Program-made: the position numbers and the translations under genes
Part shown: positions 51,786-60,822 of the stretch, one piece after another
Position numbering within the stretch: the first letter of the stretch is position 1
How the letters are laid out: every line of letters starts with the position of its first letter
Notes under the pieces: model-generated
The model's input: only the letters and a program-made list of their open reading frames with translations
The model's database searches: none
Told to the model about the DNA's origin: nothing
Assembly: GCA_038233215.1 (NCBI GenBank)
Contig: JBBSML010000008.1
Span: 30,339-94,338, forward strand
Direction of reading: 5' to 3'
Source: JACDBZ01 sp038233215
Lineage (GTDB): Bacteria > Chloroflexota > Limnocylindria > QHBO01
Length of the DNA stretch: 64,000 nucleotides

Positions 51786-53306
51786 TCAGATCACCGCTAC
51801 GAGCTGCACGAACGCCTGGATGGTGATGACGATGCCGACGAAAAGCACGACCACCGCCGCCGCGAGTGGTAGGTAGCGCGTCAATCGGCTCGCCCGACGG
51901 AGCTGCGGCAGGCGTTCGAGCCAGGATCGTGCTTTCACCATCAGGACCCCCACGCTGACGAGCACGGCGGCCATCCCCAGGCCGAAGAACACGATGAGCA
52001 ATACCCCATAGGCCGGTCGGCCAAGCGACACCGAGCCCAGGAGCAGGATCAGAGCGGAGGCGGACGGAACGAGTCCACCGGCGAGCCCGAGCGCAAAGAG
52101 GTTGCGCCAGCTGAGCTGCCGGTCGTCTGTCGGGACATGGCTGTGACGCAGCGGCCCGTGGCTATGCTCGCCAGCCCCGCCGTGGGGATGGGCGTGTGCC
52201 GTCTCCTGTCGATCCTTGAACCGATCGATCAACAGGTAGAGCCCGATGCCCACGATGATCAGGCCCGAAACCAGGCCGAGGATTGGATACAGGCGCTCCG
52301 CGGGCAGGAGCGTGCTTGCGAACAGCGTCAGGACCGCCAGCCCCAACACACCGAGGGTATGGGAAACCGTCACCGTCAGGCCAAGCCCGATTGCGTGGCG
52401 AGCCGTGCCTCGCGCGCCGACGAGATAGGCGGCCATGACGGTCTTGCCATGGCCGGGCGAGACGGCATGCAGGGCTCCGAGAGCAGTTGCGATGGCGATG
52501 GAGAGCACGACGAAGAATGGGGTCAGCTCGCGGGTCTGAATGACCTGGTTCATCCCGGCCGTAAGCCCTCCGATAAGATCAGATGGAGCTATCGCAGGTG
52601 TCGCGCCGCCGCCGATGATCGGCTCGCCAACCGGACCGGCGTCGGTCGCCGCGAACGGCGGCAGAGGGCTGCCGCCCGGTAGAACGCTGAATGATGCGCT
52701 GGTCTGGGACATCGGGCTGGTGAGACGCTCCTCCGGATACGCGGTCAATCGTGCGGATACGCTCTGCGACGGGACGGTCGCATCGGCGATACGCAGGCCG
52801 TCGCCCACCACCACGATCTCCCGCCAGCCGAGGCGTCCCTCATGGGAGCGGTCCTCGAACGTGAAGCGCGTCTCGGTGTCGATGGGGTCGTCGAGGGCAG
52901 CGGCGTACACGCACACGAGGCGGAGCGTGTCGATTCCGCCCTGGCCGGGCGGAAACGAGATGCCGACCTCGGTGAGCTGAAGAGGCAGCGGGCTACCGTC
53001 CCGTTCGAGATAAAGGAGGTCGGCGGTCTCGAGACACGTGCGCTCGGCGTAGCTGCCTGCCTCGGCGTCGGAGACTGTTTCGTCGCCATCGCTATCGATC
53101 TCCTGGCGCTCCTGGAATGCAGGGATCTCGGCCATGTCGAGCACGTGGTCCACGATGGCATCCGAGTCGCCCACGCGAACCACGTTGTGCGTGTTGATGG
53201 TGAAATTCCCCAGCGGATGACCCAGGGCCACGGCGGGGAAGAGGAGGACAGCGCAAACGGCGGTGATAGATGCAAGAAGCCGTCTCGGAGCGGCGGGTCG
53301 TCTCAT
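51786..53306 (-). CDS. NicO-like (nickel/cobalt) transporter with extracytoplasmic domain
   Basis: 506 residues. Signal peptide ending in ALGHPLGNFTINTH, an extracytoplasmic domain (~30-235) with an EF-hand-like DSDGDETVSDAEAG, then six helices. The transporter core has HAVSPGHGKTVMAAYLVG, a His-rich cytoplasmic loop (AHAHPHGGAGEHSHG, RHSHVP) and a second half GLAGGLVPSASALILLL. This matches the NicO/RcnA-type family; direction and metal are not certain. It heads a two-gene unit with the TPR gene and follows DUF4331. Confidence 0.82.
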   Translation of the reverse strand: MRRPAAPRRLLASITAVCAVLLFPAVALGHPLGNFTINTHNVVRVGDSDAIVDHVLDMAEIPAFQERQEIDSDGDETVSDAEAGSYAERTCLETADLLYLERDGSPLPLQLTEVGISFPPGQGGIDTLRLVCVYAAALDDPIDTETRFTFEDRSHEGRLGWREIVVVGDGLRIADATVPSQSVSARLTAYPEERLTSPMSQTSASFSVLPGGSPLPPFAATDAGPVGEPIIGGGATPAIAPSDLIGGLTAGMNQVIQTRELTPFFVVLSIAIATALGALHAVSPGHGKTVMAAYLVGARGTARHAIGLGLTVTVSHTLGVLGLAVLTLFASTLLPAERLYPILGLVSGLIIVGIGLYLLIDRFKDRQETAHAHPHGGAGEHSHGPLRHSHVPTDDRQLSWRNLFALGLAGGLVPSASALILLLGSVSLGRPAYGVLLIVFFGLGMAAVLVSVGVLMVKARSWLERLPQLRRASRLTRYLPLAAAVVVLFVGIVITIQAFVQLVAVI

Positions 53307-53398
53307 GAAGTCTGGGTTTCCTGGGGACCGATACTCCGAGCCCGACGGAGGCGAAGCGTAGCGCTCCGCCTCCGTCTGTCGGCCCGAAGTGAGATGAG

Positions 53399-54895
53399 CT
53401 ACCGGACGGTAAGTCCCGCGCCGGCCGTGGAGCCACCCGCTACTGATGTATCAGGCATCGGTTGACACGTGTTGTGGTGTGGCATGTGAGCATAGCCGCC
53501 GTGCGGCGATGCCACGTAGGGGAACGTCGTGTGGAACGCCTTGTCGTTCGCGTCGCACCCATCCCCAAGGGTGTTGTTTGGTGCGAGGTTCGGCAGGTCA
53601 AAGTTCTCTGCCAGGAACGTCCCGTAGCCCTGAGCCACGGCGCGGATCTCGATATCCGTGACGTCATCCCAGAGCCGGCGTCCATTCGGGAAACCGGCCA
53701 GGTCTCCATCGAGCACCCCGAGTCGGCTCGGATTGGCCGATGGTGGGATCCCCATGTTGAGGCGCAGCAGGTCGAACATGCCGTCGCCGGTCGAATTCAG
53801 CCCAGGCACGCCCTGGAGCAGAATCAGCACGAGATCGCTTCGATCGGTCTCCTGCACGTCCGGCAATGCCGGGTACAGCAGGTTGATCAGAGCCGCGAGC
53901 TCCGGCTGGGTGTACTCCTCGGCGAAGTCGCTGTCGTTCTCCGGCTCGGAGCGGTTCCACTGGTCCTTCCTCCCAAGGGGAATGAGGACCTCGTTGATCA
54001 GCGGATTGCCCATGCGTGAAACCTGGACCATGTCGCCGCTGATCTCCACGCCATCGGCTGAGAGCACGCTCATGCTCGGCCGGCTGGCACTGGCGTACAC
54101 GCCGACCACCGCGTTCTCGGCGTCCATCGCCGCGACCGGCTCGCCGTCATTGGTGAGTTGCGCGATCGGCACCTGCACGGCAATCGTCTTCACGTTGAAG
54201 CTGCCGAGCGAGTCGATGCCCTGCTCTGCAGGCAGCGGAGCCAGGTGGAACTCGTTGAAGGGACGCAGGCCACCAAGATCGAAGATGGCGCCGATGTCCA
54301 CGAAGAACGGATCGTCGCGCTGTCCGGCGAATGCGGTCATCCCGTCGCCGACGCTCACAATCGCCTCTGCGGCGAGCGTGTCGTAGTCCGGAGTCGAGCG
54401 CACGCCAACGTTGTCCGGCGGAACAGGCAGGCCTGCGCCGAGCTCGGTCTCCGTGCCATCGCGCACTTCGGTCAGGGTGTAGGTCTGGCTCAGGTTGAGG
54501 TTGGTGTACCCGTCCTCGCCTACGGCGACGGTGTTCGAGTTGTAGAGGAAGCTGTCCTCATTCGCGATCTCGGTCGCGAATCGGAAGTTGTAGTCGATGT
54601 TCGACACGCCGTCGCCATCGTTGTCGACGTGAATCGAATACTGGACATCGTCATCGAACGGATAGAAGTTGGGGCCACCGGCTGGCTCCTGGACCGGAAT
54701 GTAGTTCGCGATCAGCGTGACCGTGTCCGGCTTATCAGGGCTCACGAAGGCAAAGACATCGGTGTTGTCGGCGGTTGGGTCCTTGATGATCAACGGTGCT
54801 TCGCGGTGACTCGCTCCAGAGATTGTGAGCGGCAGGATTGCCGTGGCGAGCATCGCGAGTGCCACCAGCACGCCAAGTTTACGGCTCTTTGGCAT
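53399..54895 (-). CDS. Secreted DUF4331 protein
   Basis: 498 residues from ATG 54895 (ribosome site AAGGAA). A signal peptide ends at the family's constant mature start SHREAPLIIKDPTADNTD. A thrombospondin-3/EF-hand-like VDNDGDGVSNIDYNF follows, and NEVLIPLGRKDQWN and the Cys near the C-terminus are typical. Function is unknown in the family; in several genomes it is found near TPR and transporter genes as here. Longer upstream reading has no coding look. Confidence 0.85.
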   Translation of the reverse strand: MPKSRKLGVLVALAMLATAILPLTISGASHREAPLIIKDPTADNTDVFAFVSPDKPDTVTLIANYIPVQEPAGGPNFYPFDDDVQYSIHVDNDGDGVSNIDYNFRFATEIANEDSFLYNSNTVAVGEDGYTNLNLSQTYTLTEVRDGTETELGAGLPVPPDNVGVRSTPDYDTLAAEAIVSVGDGMTAFAGQRDDPFFVDIGAIFDLGGLRPFNEFHLAPLPAEQGIDSLGSFNVKTIAVQVPIAQLTNDGEPVAAMDAENAVVGVYASASRPSMSVLSADGVEISGDMVQVSRMGNPLINEVLIPLGRKDQWNRSEPENDSDFAEEYTQPELAALINLLYPALPDVQETDRSDLVLILLQGVPGLNSTGDGMFDLLRLNMGIPPSANPSRLGVLDGDLAGFPNGRRLWDDVTDIEIRAVAQGYGTFLAENFDLPNLAPNNTLGDGCDANDKAFHTTFPYVASPHGGYAHMPHHNTCQPMPDTSVAGGSTAGAGLTVR

Positions 54896-55178
54896 TTCAG
54901 TTCCTTGATGCGAGTGGGTAGTTAGGGGTAGGTTATGGGCGGAAATGCGATCGAATCTCCCTTCCTTGCAATGCGATCTGATCGGATGCCGACGTGTCGA
55001 ACGCCATGAAGACGCCGTCCCTGGACAAACAGGATACGTGGCGCCGATTGCAGGGTACGTGCCCATGACGGCCGAAACCCTCCGTCCAAGCCTAAAAAGT
55101 GGTGACGTTCTGCACAGATGACGCCGTCGGCACCCCCCGACAACCCGGCTGGTCCAGTTCTTGATATTGTGCCGGCTC

Positions 55179-55880
55179 ATGACACGACGATTCCAACTCG
55201 GGCTTCTGATGGCCGCCACCTTAGCTTTATCCGCGTGTAGCTCCGAACCGCCGCGGGAGTCGCAGGCGCCTCCGCAGGCGTCTCCATCTCAGACGGCCTC
55301 GCAGGTGCCCAGCGCCTCGTCCGCGCCGAGTGCCACGGCGTCTGTGGAGGCGGCACCGATCCCTCCTCCGCCGTCACCTCCGGGCGAGTTCGTGTTCCCT
55401 GCGCGCGCCAGCCGCGTCACGGTCACGACGCTGGGCATCGACCTGCCGATCGTTTCGAGCGACCTCCAGCCGCCACCGAACTTTCCGCTCTGCGACGTGG
55501 CCCAGTACCTCACCACGTACCGCCAGCCCACCGACGAGGGAACGACGTACATCTACGCTCATGCGCGGGAGGGCATGTTCCTTCCCCTGCTCGATGCGTC
55601 GAAGCGTGAGGACGGTGCTGAGCTGTTGGGCGTTGAGGTCCAGGTGTACAGCGACGATGGCCAGCTGCATCGATACGAGATCTTCGAGGTTGAGCGCAGT
55701 TCCAAGGACTACGACCTTGCCAACTCGACACCGGAGGGTGAGCGTCGTCTCATTCTCCAGACCAGCGAAGGAGCCGGGGCCGACGTGCCCAAGCTGGTGA
55801 TCGGCGCTGAGTATCTCGGGAGCGAGGAAGTGGACATCGAGGAAGCGACTCCAGAGGCGCAACCTCGCGAGTGCAGTTGA
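55179..55880 (+). CDS. Sortase-like lipoprotein, catalytic Cys replaced by Ser
   Basis: 233 residues. Lipobox LSAC, then a Ser/Pro/Ala linker (~25-70) and a sortase-like barrel: VTTLGIDLPIVSSD, FPLCDVAQYL, TTYIYAHAREGMFLPLL (with the His of sortases) and RLILQTSEGAGADVPKLVIGAE. In true sortases the last segment reads TLxTC with an Arg downstream; here the Cys position is Ser and the Arg position is Lys. I infer an inactive or altered sortase fold. It is divergent from DUF4331. Confidence 0.65.
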   Translation: MTRRFQLGLLMAATLALSACSSEPPRESQAPPQASPSQTASQVPSASSAPSATASVEAAPIPPPPSPPGEFVFPARASRVTVTTLGIDLPIVSSDLQPPPNFPLCDVAQYLTTYRQPTDEGTTYIYAHAREGMFLPLLDASKREDGAELLGVEVQVYSDDGQLHRYEIFEVERSSKDYDLANSTPEGERRLILQTSEGAGADVPKLVIGAEYLGSEEVDIEEATPEAQPRECS

Positions 55881-55924
55881 CCGGGTGAGCCGCGGCCCAA
55901 CGCGAGTCAAGGAGCGCAGCGGTC

Positions 55925-56926
55925 CTACGGAACTGTGACCTGCTCGACGGTCTCGAGGATTCCGCCCGGCGCGAAGAAGCTCATGACCAGGTCCGCCTGC
56001 GTCTGCCGCGTCGCCTCGGACAGGGAGGCATCAGCGAAGACGCTCTCCGCGTCCACGCCAATGTCCTCCATGATGCGCTCGTAGCGGTAATAGATGATCG
56101 CCTCCGTATCCACCTCGACAGCGCCGTAGCCTTCGAAGAACCACGCCTCCTCATGCGGCTCGACTCTGCGTGCAATTCTGGAGCCGATGACGAACAGCAG
56201 GTCCCGCTCGCGCGGCGCGAGCATCGGCCCATCCCAGTCCACCAGGACTATGCCTCCGTCGTCGGTGACAACGAGGTTGGCGGCGTGGATATCGGCGTGG
56301 CAGAGCACACGGTCGAACGAGCGCCCTCGAAGCTGCGCCCCCAATTCCTCCGCCCGCTCGAGCATGGTGCCGATGCGCCCCGCCTGAGCTTGCCAGTACG
56401 CGGCAAACCCCGCGGCTGCCGGCGACGCGAACGCCTCGTGTGCAGTGAGTTCCAGGAAGCGTCGAACAGGGGCGCCCGCGGCCAGCGAGAAGTCCTCGAT
56501 GGGAAGGGTGCCCGCGAATCGCGTTTCGAGGCCGCTGTCGTGGACCGCCCGCAGCGTCGCGCCGAACGTGCGCCACTGCGTGGCGGACATCCCGGCGACC
56601 ATTGCGTTCTGCCCGCGCGTGAACGGCTGGAGCACGAGGGTGCGGTCCTTCATCGGCGTCCACAGCGCCGAAGCGCGAGTCGGGATCGGCGCGAGGATGT
56701 TCGGGACGCCCGCTTCATGGAGCGTCCGGGGAACGCGGAGGTTTGCCTCATCCAGGGGGCCGAACCGCACCTTCAGGAAGAAGCTGTTTTCCGGGGTGGT
56801 CACCTCGTACGAGGCGGCGTGAGGATCGTACGAAGGAATGAAGGTCAGGGCGGATGCATCGATGCCGTACGCGGCTCGAAGGGTCTCGTTCAGTTCGTCC
56901 GGGTGCAGTCCCGGATTCTCGAGCAT
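55925..56926 (-). CDS. Aminoglycoside phosphotransferase family protein
   Basis: 333 residues of the APH/choline-kinase fold. FLKVRFG provides the ATP-lysine, VLCHADIHAANLVV the catalytic loop (HxDxxxxN) and VLVDWDGPMLAPRERDL the metal loop. The family phosphorylates small hydroxyl substrates; antibiotic resistance cannot be assumed. A 49-bp piece of its 3' end is repeated at 50.4 kb. Confidence 0.87.
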   Translation of the reverse strand: MLENPGLHPDELNETLRAAYGIDASALTFIPSYDPHAASYEVTTPENSFFLKVRFGPLDEANLRVPRTLHEAGVPNILAPIPTRASALWTPMKDRTLVLQPFTRGQNAMVAGMSATQWRTFGATLRAVHDSGLETRFAGTLPIEDFSLAAGAPVRRFLELTAHEAFASPAAAGFAAYWQAQAGRIGTMLERAEELGAQLRGRSFDRVLCHADIHAANLVVTDDGGIVLVDWDGPMLAPRERDLLFVIGSRIARRVEPHEEAWFFEGYGAVEVDTEAIIYYRYERIMEDIGVDAESVFADASLSEATRQTQADLVMSFFAPGGILETVEQVTVP

Positions 56927-56964
56927 GGAGCGACCTTACCCCAGCACAGCCGAAGGCCGGTGGT

Positions 56965-57143
56965 GACCCGCCCCGCGGGGCTAACGACCAGGCTGCCCAG
57001 TTTCGGGTGCACTCCGCTCGCCCCACGGGGCGAACCACCAGCGGAGCTGCGCCTGGTAGCGGTTTTCTCGCCCCACGGGTCAGAGCGCGACCGAGATCAC
57101 GGATCTGCCCCGCTCGTTGGTCGTAAGCCCCGTCCCACGGGTC
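56965..57143. repeat. Intergenic palindromic element, copy B
   Basis: Ends in inverted arms GGGGCTAACGACCA (56977-56990) and TGGTCGTAAGCCCC (57118-57131), which pair at 13 of 14 positions, with GACCCG/CGGGTC further out. Two internal CTCGCCCCACGGG boxes are at 57017-57029 and 57067-57079. It fills most of the 300-bp gap between the phosphotransferase and the mini-protein and holds no gene that I can see. Confidence 0.5.
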
Positions 57144-57226
57144 GGGGCCCGGACGGTGATCAGGGGTTGGCACACGATCTGCGACGGACGTGACCATCGA
57201 CCCATTCAGTACTGAGGAAAACTTCC

Positions 57227-57388
57227 ATGTGCGCGAACTGTGGCTGCGGCGTCCCCGAGGACAAGCACGACGACGATCGCAACATTACCTGGTCGCAGAT
57301 TGAGGCCGCGGCGGCGGCGAACAACCAGACTGCGGACGAGGCGATCAACAATATCGAGAAGATGGCCAAGCACGAGCACGAGCACTGA
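57227..57388 (+). CDS. 53-residue Cys/His-rich mini-protein
   Basis: Starts MCANCGCGVPEDKHDDD: a CxxCxC cluster plus acidic and His residues, a helical middle (WSQIEAAAAANNQTADEAI) and a tail KHEHEH. The layout suggests metal binding at both ends; no family recognised. AGGA lies 9 nt upstream, and the stop is 3 nt before the DUF937 start, so the two are coupled. Confidence 0.65.
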   Translation: MCANCGCGVPEDKHDDDRNITWSQIEAAAAANNQTADEAINNIEKMAKHEHEH

Positions 57389-57391
57389 CCG

Positions 57392-57967
57392 ATGGCAGAG
57401 CTCACTGACGAACTGAACCAGCTTCTCGAAGGGCGGACTGACGAGATCGGCCAGCGTATCGGCGCCGATGGAGGTCAGACGCGCTCCGCGATCCAGGCCG
57501 CCGTGCCGGCATTGCTGTCCGCACTCAGCGCGAACGCCGGCCAGGGCTCCGGGATGCGCCAGGCGCTGGAGCGAGACCATGACGGCTCAATCCTCGACGA
57601 CATCGGCGGATACCTTGGCGGCAGTGCCAAGCTGGGCCCGCGCACGACCAACGGTGCCGGGATCCTGGAGCATACGCTCGGCGATCGTCAGCCCGAGGTG
57701 CAGCAGGCACTGAGTGCGAAGAGCGGTCTCGACATCGGAAGCATCGGAAGTCTGCTGGCTCTGCTGGCTCCGATTGTCATGGGGATGCTCGGCAAGCGCG
57801 GCGGCGCGTCGGGCGGCTCCGGCGGTGGCCTCGGCGGCTCCGGCGGGTCAGGTGCGTCCGGCCTCGACGACATCGGCGACCTGCTGAACCGCGAGAAGAC
57901 CGACGCACGAAGCAAGAACCCGGAAATTGGCGACATCCTGGATCAGTTCAAGAGGCCGAAGGGCTGA
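57392..57967 (+). CDS. DUF937 (YidB-like) protein
   Basis: 191 residues. An N-terminal helix bundle (IGADGGQTRSAIQAAVPALLSALSANA, DDIGGYLGG, GILEHTLGDRQ) of DUF937 type is followed by a hydrophobic helix (IGSLLALLAPIVMGMLG), a Gly/Ser-rich linker and a short helical end. Function unknown. It is cotranslated with the Cys/His mini-protein. Confidence 0.82.
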   Translation: MAELTDELNQLLEGRTDEIGQRIGADGGQTRSAIQAAVPALLSALSANAGQGSGMRQALERDHDGSILDDIGGYLGGSAKLGPRTTNGAGILEHTLGDRQPEVQQALSAKSGLDIGSIGSLLALLAPIVMGMLGKRGGASGGSGGGLGGSGGSGASGLDDIGDLLNREKTDARSKNPEIGDILDQFKRPKG

Positions 57968-58180
57968 CGTAAGGTCCGCTTCGTCTTTCGGTTGAACAAT
58001 CGCCTGTCCGCGATTTGATGCCCCGTTGCGACGGGGGCTCTATGCTGGTGCATATGGACCGGGCGGCAAGGGTTACTCACGCTGCCTGGCCACATTCAGA
58101 GCGACACATCGCGCTGAGCAGCATCAACATGGAGGGCCGAACCCGATGTGGACGTCCGAGACACAACGAGGAACTGCGCG

Positions 58181-59962
58181 ATGAACCTGGCTGCGCCACG
58201 CGCCACGCCATCGAGGCTGCCTCTGACTATTCTGGCCGCGATCCTGTTCGCGACGACGCTCGTCGTCGGCGTGCAGATCTCATCCACCGTGGCGAAAGCG
58301 AAGCCGGTCCAGACACCGGTCACGCTACAGTTCCTGAGCGTGTCGGACTGGCACGGCCAGCTGGACCCTCTTGACGTGTTCGGCCTCGGACGGCGCGGTG
58401 GGGCCTCGGTCATCTCGACCTACTGGCAGGCCGATCGTGCGACGAACCCCAACACCGTGACCCTCACCGGCGGCGATGACTTTGGCGCCTCTCCACCACT
58501 CTCGAACTTCTTTGATGAGCGCCCGGCGGTCCTGGCCGAACGGATGATGGGGATCCAGGTCAGCACGCTGGGCAATCACAACTTCGATCGCGGAATCACG
58601 CATCTTCAGGAGATGATCGACCTTGCCGGCGCACCGAGCTCCGCTGCGACACCCGGTAGCCCGTATGAGTATGTATCGGCGAATCTGAAGAACCGCGATG
58701 AGAATTTCGACGGGATCGAGGACTTCACGATCATCCAGGTCGGCGGTGTGAAGGTCGGAGTGGTCGGGATCACGAATCCCGAGGCGCCTGAGCTCGTCTT
58801 TCCAGGTTCGTTTGGAACCATTGAGCCCACCAGCCCGTATCCCGCCGCCAACAAGGCGAGGGCGGCTGCCAAGCGTGCAGGCGCTGACATCGTCGTCGCC
58901 GTCGTCCATGCGGGTCTGCGTGGCTTCGACAGTACGTCCGGCGCACCGTTCGGCGAGCTCATCGATTTCGCCAACAACGTCGGCGGCTTCGATGTGATCT
59001 TCGGTGACCACACCGACGTGCAGTATTCAGGCGTGATCAACAACCAGCTCGTGGTCGAGGCGCGGAGCAAGGGACGCAACTATGCGAGGACCCTGCTGAC
59101 GATCGACCCTGGAAATGGTCGTGTGCTCGATCAGTCGGTCACATTCGTGGATCCGGTCTGCCTGTCGGTGGACGCGACGACGGGTGCATGCACGGCCACT
59201 CCCATCGGCGCACCTGACCCCGACATCGAGGCGATGCTCTCCCCGTACCGTGCCGAGCTGATCCCGATTCTCAGCGAGGTGATCGGGCAGTCTGCCGTGG
59301 CGGTGCCTCGCACCGACAAGTGCGGATCCAGCCAGTCCCGACTCTGCGAGTCGCTGGTGGGCAACGCGGTGACCGATGCCATGCGCACGACGTATGGAAC
59401 CGACCTCGCCCTCACGAATTCGGGAGGCCTGCGATCTGCGTTGACCTGTCCGGCGGCCGGTGGAGGCTCCGGCTTCTGCCCGGTCTCGACGCCACCGCCC
59501 CACCCAATCACCAAGGGCCAGGTGCTGACGTTGCTTCCGTTCGGCAACCAGTCGGTCACGCTTGATCTGACCGGTGCAGAGCTCAAGCTGATGCTGGAGA
59601 ACGGGGTATCGAGGGCCGGTGAGCAGGGAAGGTTCCCCCAGGTGTCCGGCTTCTGCTTCGTCTACGACGTCGGACTGGCCGCGGGTAGCAGGGTGACAGG
59701 CGCGGTCTTCCAGGCGGCCGACGGCAGCTGCACCGGGTCGGCGCTCGACCTGACGGCCGCCGTGACCTACTCGCTCGCCACGAACGACTTCGTGGCGAGC
59801 GGCGGGGACTCGTATCCGAACTTCGCCTCCCGGATGGTGACACGGAACATCATGGCCAACGATGTCGTGGATTGGGTGGCGGGCAACACCCCGATCAGCC
59901 CGGCGATTCAGGGACGGATCACCTGCACCGGTGTAGGTTGTCCGGCGGTGATCGCTCCCTGA
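58181..59962 (+). CDS. Secreted 5'-nucleotidase/UshA-family metallophosphatase
   Basis: 593 residues from ATG 58181 (GAGGAA upstream). Signal/anchor helix (20-45), metallophosphatase domain with VSDWHGQL, GGDDFGASPP, TLGNHNFDRG, VVHAG and GDHTDVQYSG, then the C-terminal 5'-nucleotidase domain with NAVTDAMR, NSGGLRSAL, LTLLPFGNQ and ASGGDSYPNF. It releases phosphate from extracellular nucleotides. Four to six Cys in the C-terminal half suggest disulfides. Confidence 0.9.
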   Translation: MNLAAPRATPSRLPLTILAAILFATTLVVGVQISSTVAKAKPVQTPVTLQFLSVSDWHGQLDPLDVFGLGRRGGASVISTYWQADRATNPNTVTLTGGDDFGASPPLSNFFDERPAVLAERMMGIQVSTLGNHNFDRGITHLQEMIDLAGAPSSAATPGSPYEYVSANLKNRDENFDGIEDFTIIQVGGVKVGVVGITNPEAPELVFPGSFGTIEPTSPYPAANKARAAAKRAGADIVVAVVHAGLRGFDSTSGAPFGELIDFANNVGGFDVIFGDHTDVQYSGVINNQLVVEARSKGRNYARTLLTIDPGNGRVLDQSVTFVDPVCLSVDATTGACTATPIGAPDPDIEAMLSPYRAELIPILSEVIGQSAVAVPRTDKCGSSQSRLCESLVGNAVTDAMRTTYGTDLALTNSGGLRSALTCPAAGGGSGFCPVSTPPPHPITKGQVLTLLPFGNQSVTLDLTGAELKLMLENGVSRAGEQGRFPQVSGFCFVYDVGLAAGSRVTGAVFQAADGSCTGSALDLTAAVTYSLATNDFVASGGDSYPNFASRMVTRNIMANDVVDWVAGNTPISPAIQGRITCTGVGCPAVIAP

Positions 59963-60082
59963 AGAACCGTCCGATGGGTCAACGAGAGCGGGCGCGATGG
60001 TGCACCCGGCTCTTCGTCTGGGCCGCAGGGAGATTGGCCTGCAGAATGTATGCGTACATCGCTCTCGAGTCGACCGACGACC

Positions 60083-60733
60083 ATGAGTGAGCGTTGGGTG
60101 TGCCTGGACGTCGGTGAGACGCTCATCGATGAAACACGTGTCTGGTCTCTGTGGGCCGATGAGCTCGAGGTTCCGCGCCTGACGTTCATGACGGCACTCG
60201 GTGCTGTGATCGCACGCGGTGGTGAGCATCGCGACGTCTTCCCGATCTTCGGCGCCGATGACTGGCAGCTACGCCTGCCGGCCGTCGAGCGTACGTACGG
60301 TGGCTTCACCGCCGACGACCTCTACCCCGACGCGCTGCGCGCTCTCCAGGGGCTTCGCGACGCCGGCTATCGGTTGGCGATCGTCGCAAACCAACCCGAG
60401 GTTCGGGCCGAACAACTGCGCGCTCTCGGCGTCGAGACCGAGGTGATGGCAATGAGCGAGGGGATGCGTGGGGCCAAACCGGATCCCGCTTTCTACGCCC
60501 AAGCTCTGGAGCTCATGGGCTCGCCTGACCCTGCGTCGGTCGCGTACGTGGGGGATCGCGTGGACAACGATGTCCTGCCCTCCGCAGCCGCTGCCATGCG
60601 CGCCGTTTGGCTGCGCCGCGGGCCGTGGGGCGTGATCCAGCGCCTTCCCGTCGGCTTTGAGCCGTCGCTCAGCGTTGACTCGCTCGATGAGTTGGTGGAA
60701 CGCATCGGCGAGGCCTGGTCGGTACCGTCGTAG
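60083..60733 (+). CDS. HAD family hydrolase
   Basis: 216 residues. Motif I is CLDVGETLID: the nucleophile Asp9 is present, but the usual second Asp is Gly, as in some HAD subgroups. The other motifs are VANQP, GAKPDPAFY and YVGDRVDNDVLPS. The cap is helical. Likely a phosphatase of unknown substrate. Convergent with the Kef gene; the 89-bp gap holds a TTACGAC/GTCGTAA inverted repeat (60773-60800 area). Confidence 0.83.
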   Translation: MSERWVCLDVGETLIDETRVWSLWADELEVPRLTFMTALGAVIARGGEHRDVFPIFGADDWQLRLPAVERTYGGFTADDLYPDALRALQGLRDAGYRLAIVANQPEVRAEQLRALGVETEVMAMSEGMRGAKPDPAFYAQALELMGSPDPASVAYVGDRVDNDVLPSAAAAMRAVWLRRGPWGVIQRLPVGFEPSLSVDSLDELVERIGEAWSVPS

Positions 60734-60822
60734 ATTCTCCTGGCGATGCCATCGGTTGGCCTTACGACTGACGAGCTCGTCCGCCGGTCGTAACCGCCAA
60801 GCGGGCCGGCCGCAGGACTCAG

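Noticed and set aside
54896..55219. N-terminal extension of the DUF4331 gene
   Set aside because: A signal peptide with ribosome site begins at 54895; upstream residues look random and overlap the divergent promoter region.
49081..57143. Integron attC sites in the palindromic elements
   Set aside because: Core sites do not fit RYYYAAC/GTTRRRY, there is no integrase and no cassette array.
34911..59988. Shared 14-mer TGGGTCAACGAGAG at 34911 and 59975
   Set aside because: A few 14-mer matches are expected by chance in 64 kb of GC-rich DNA and the flanks do not match.
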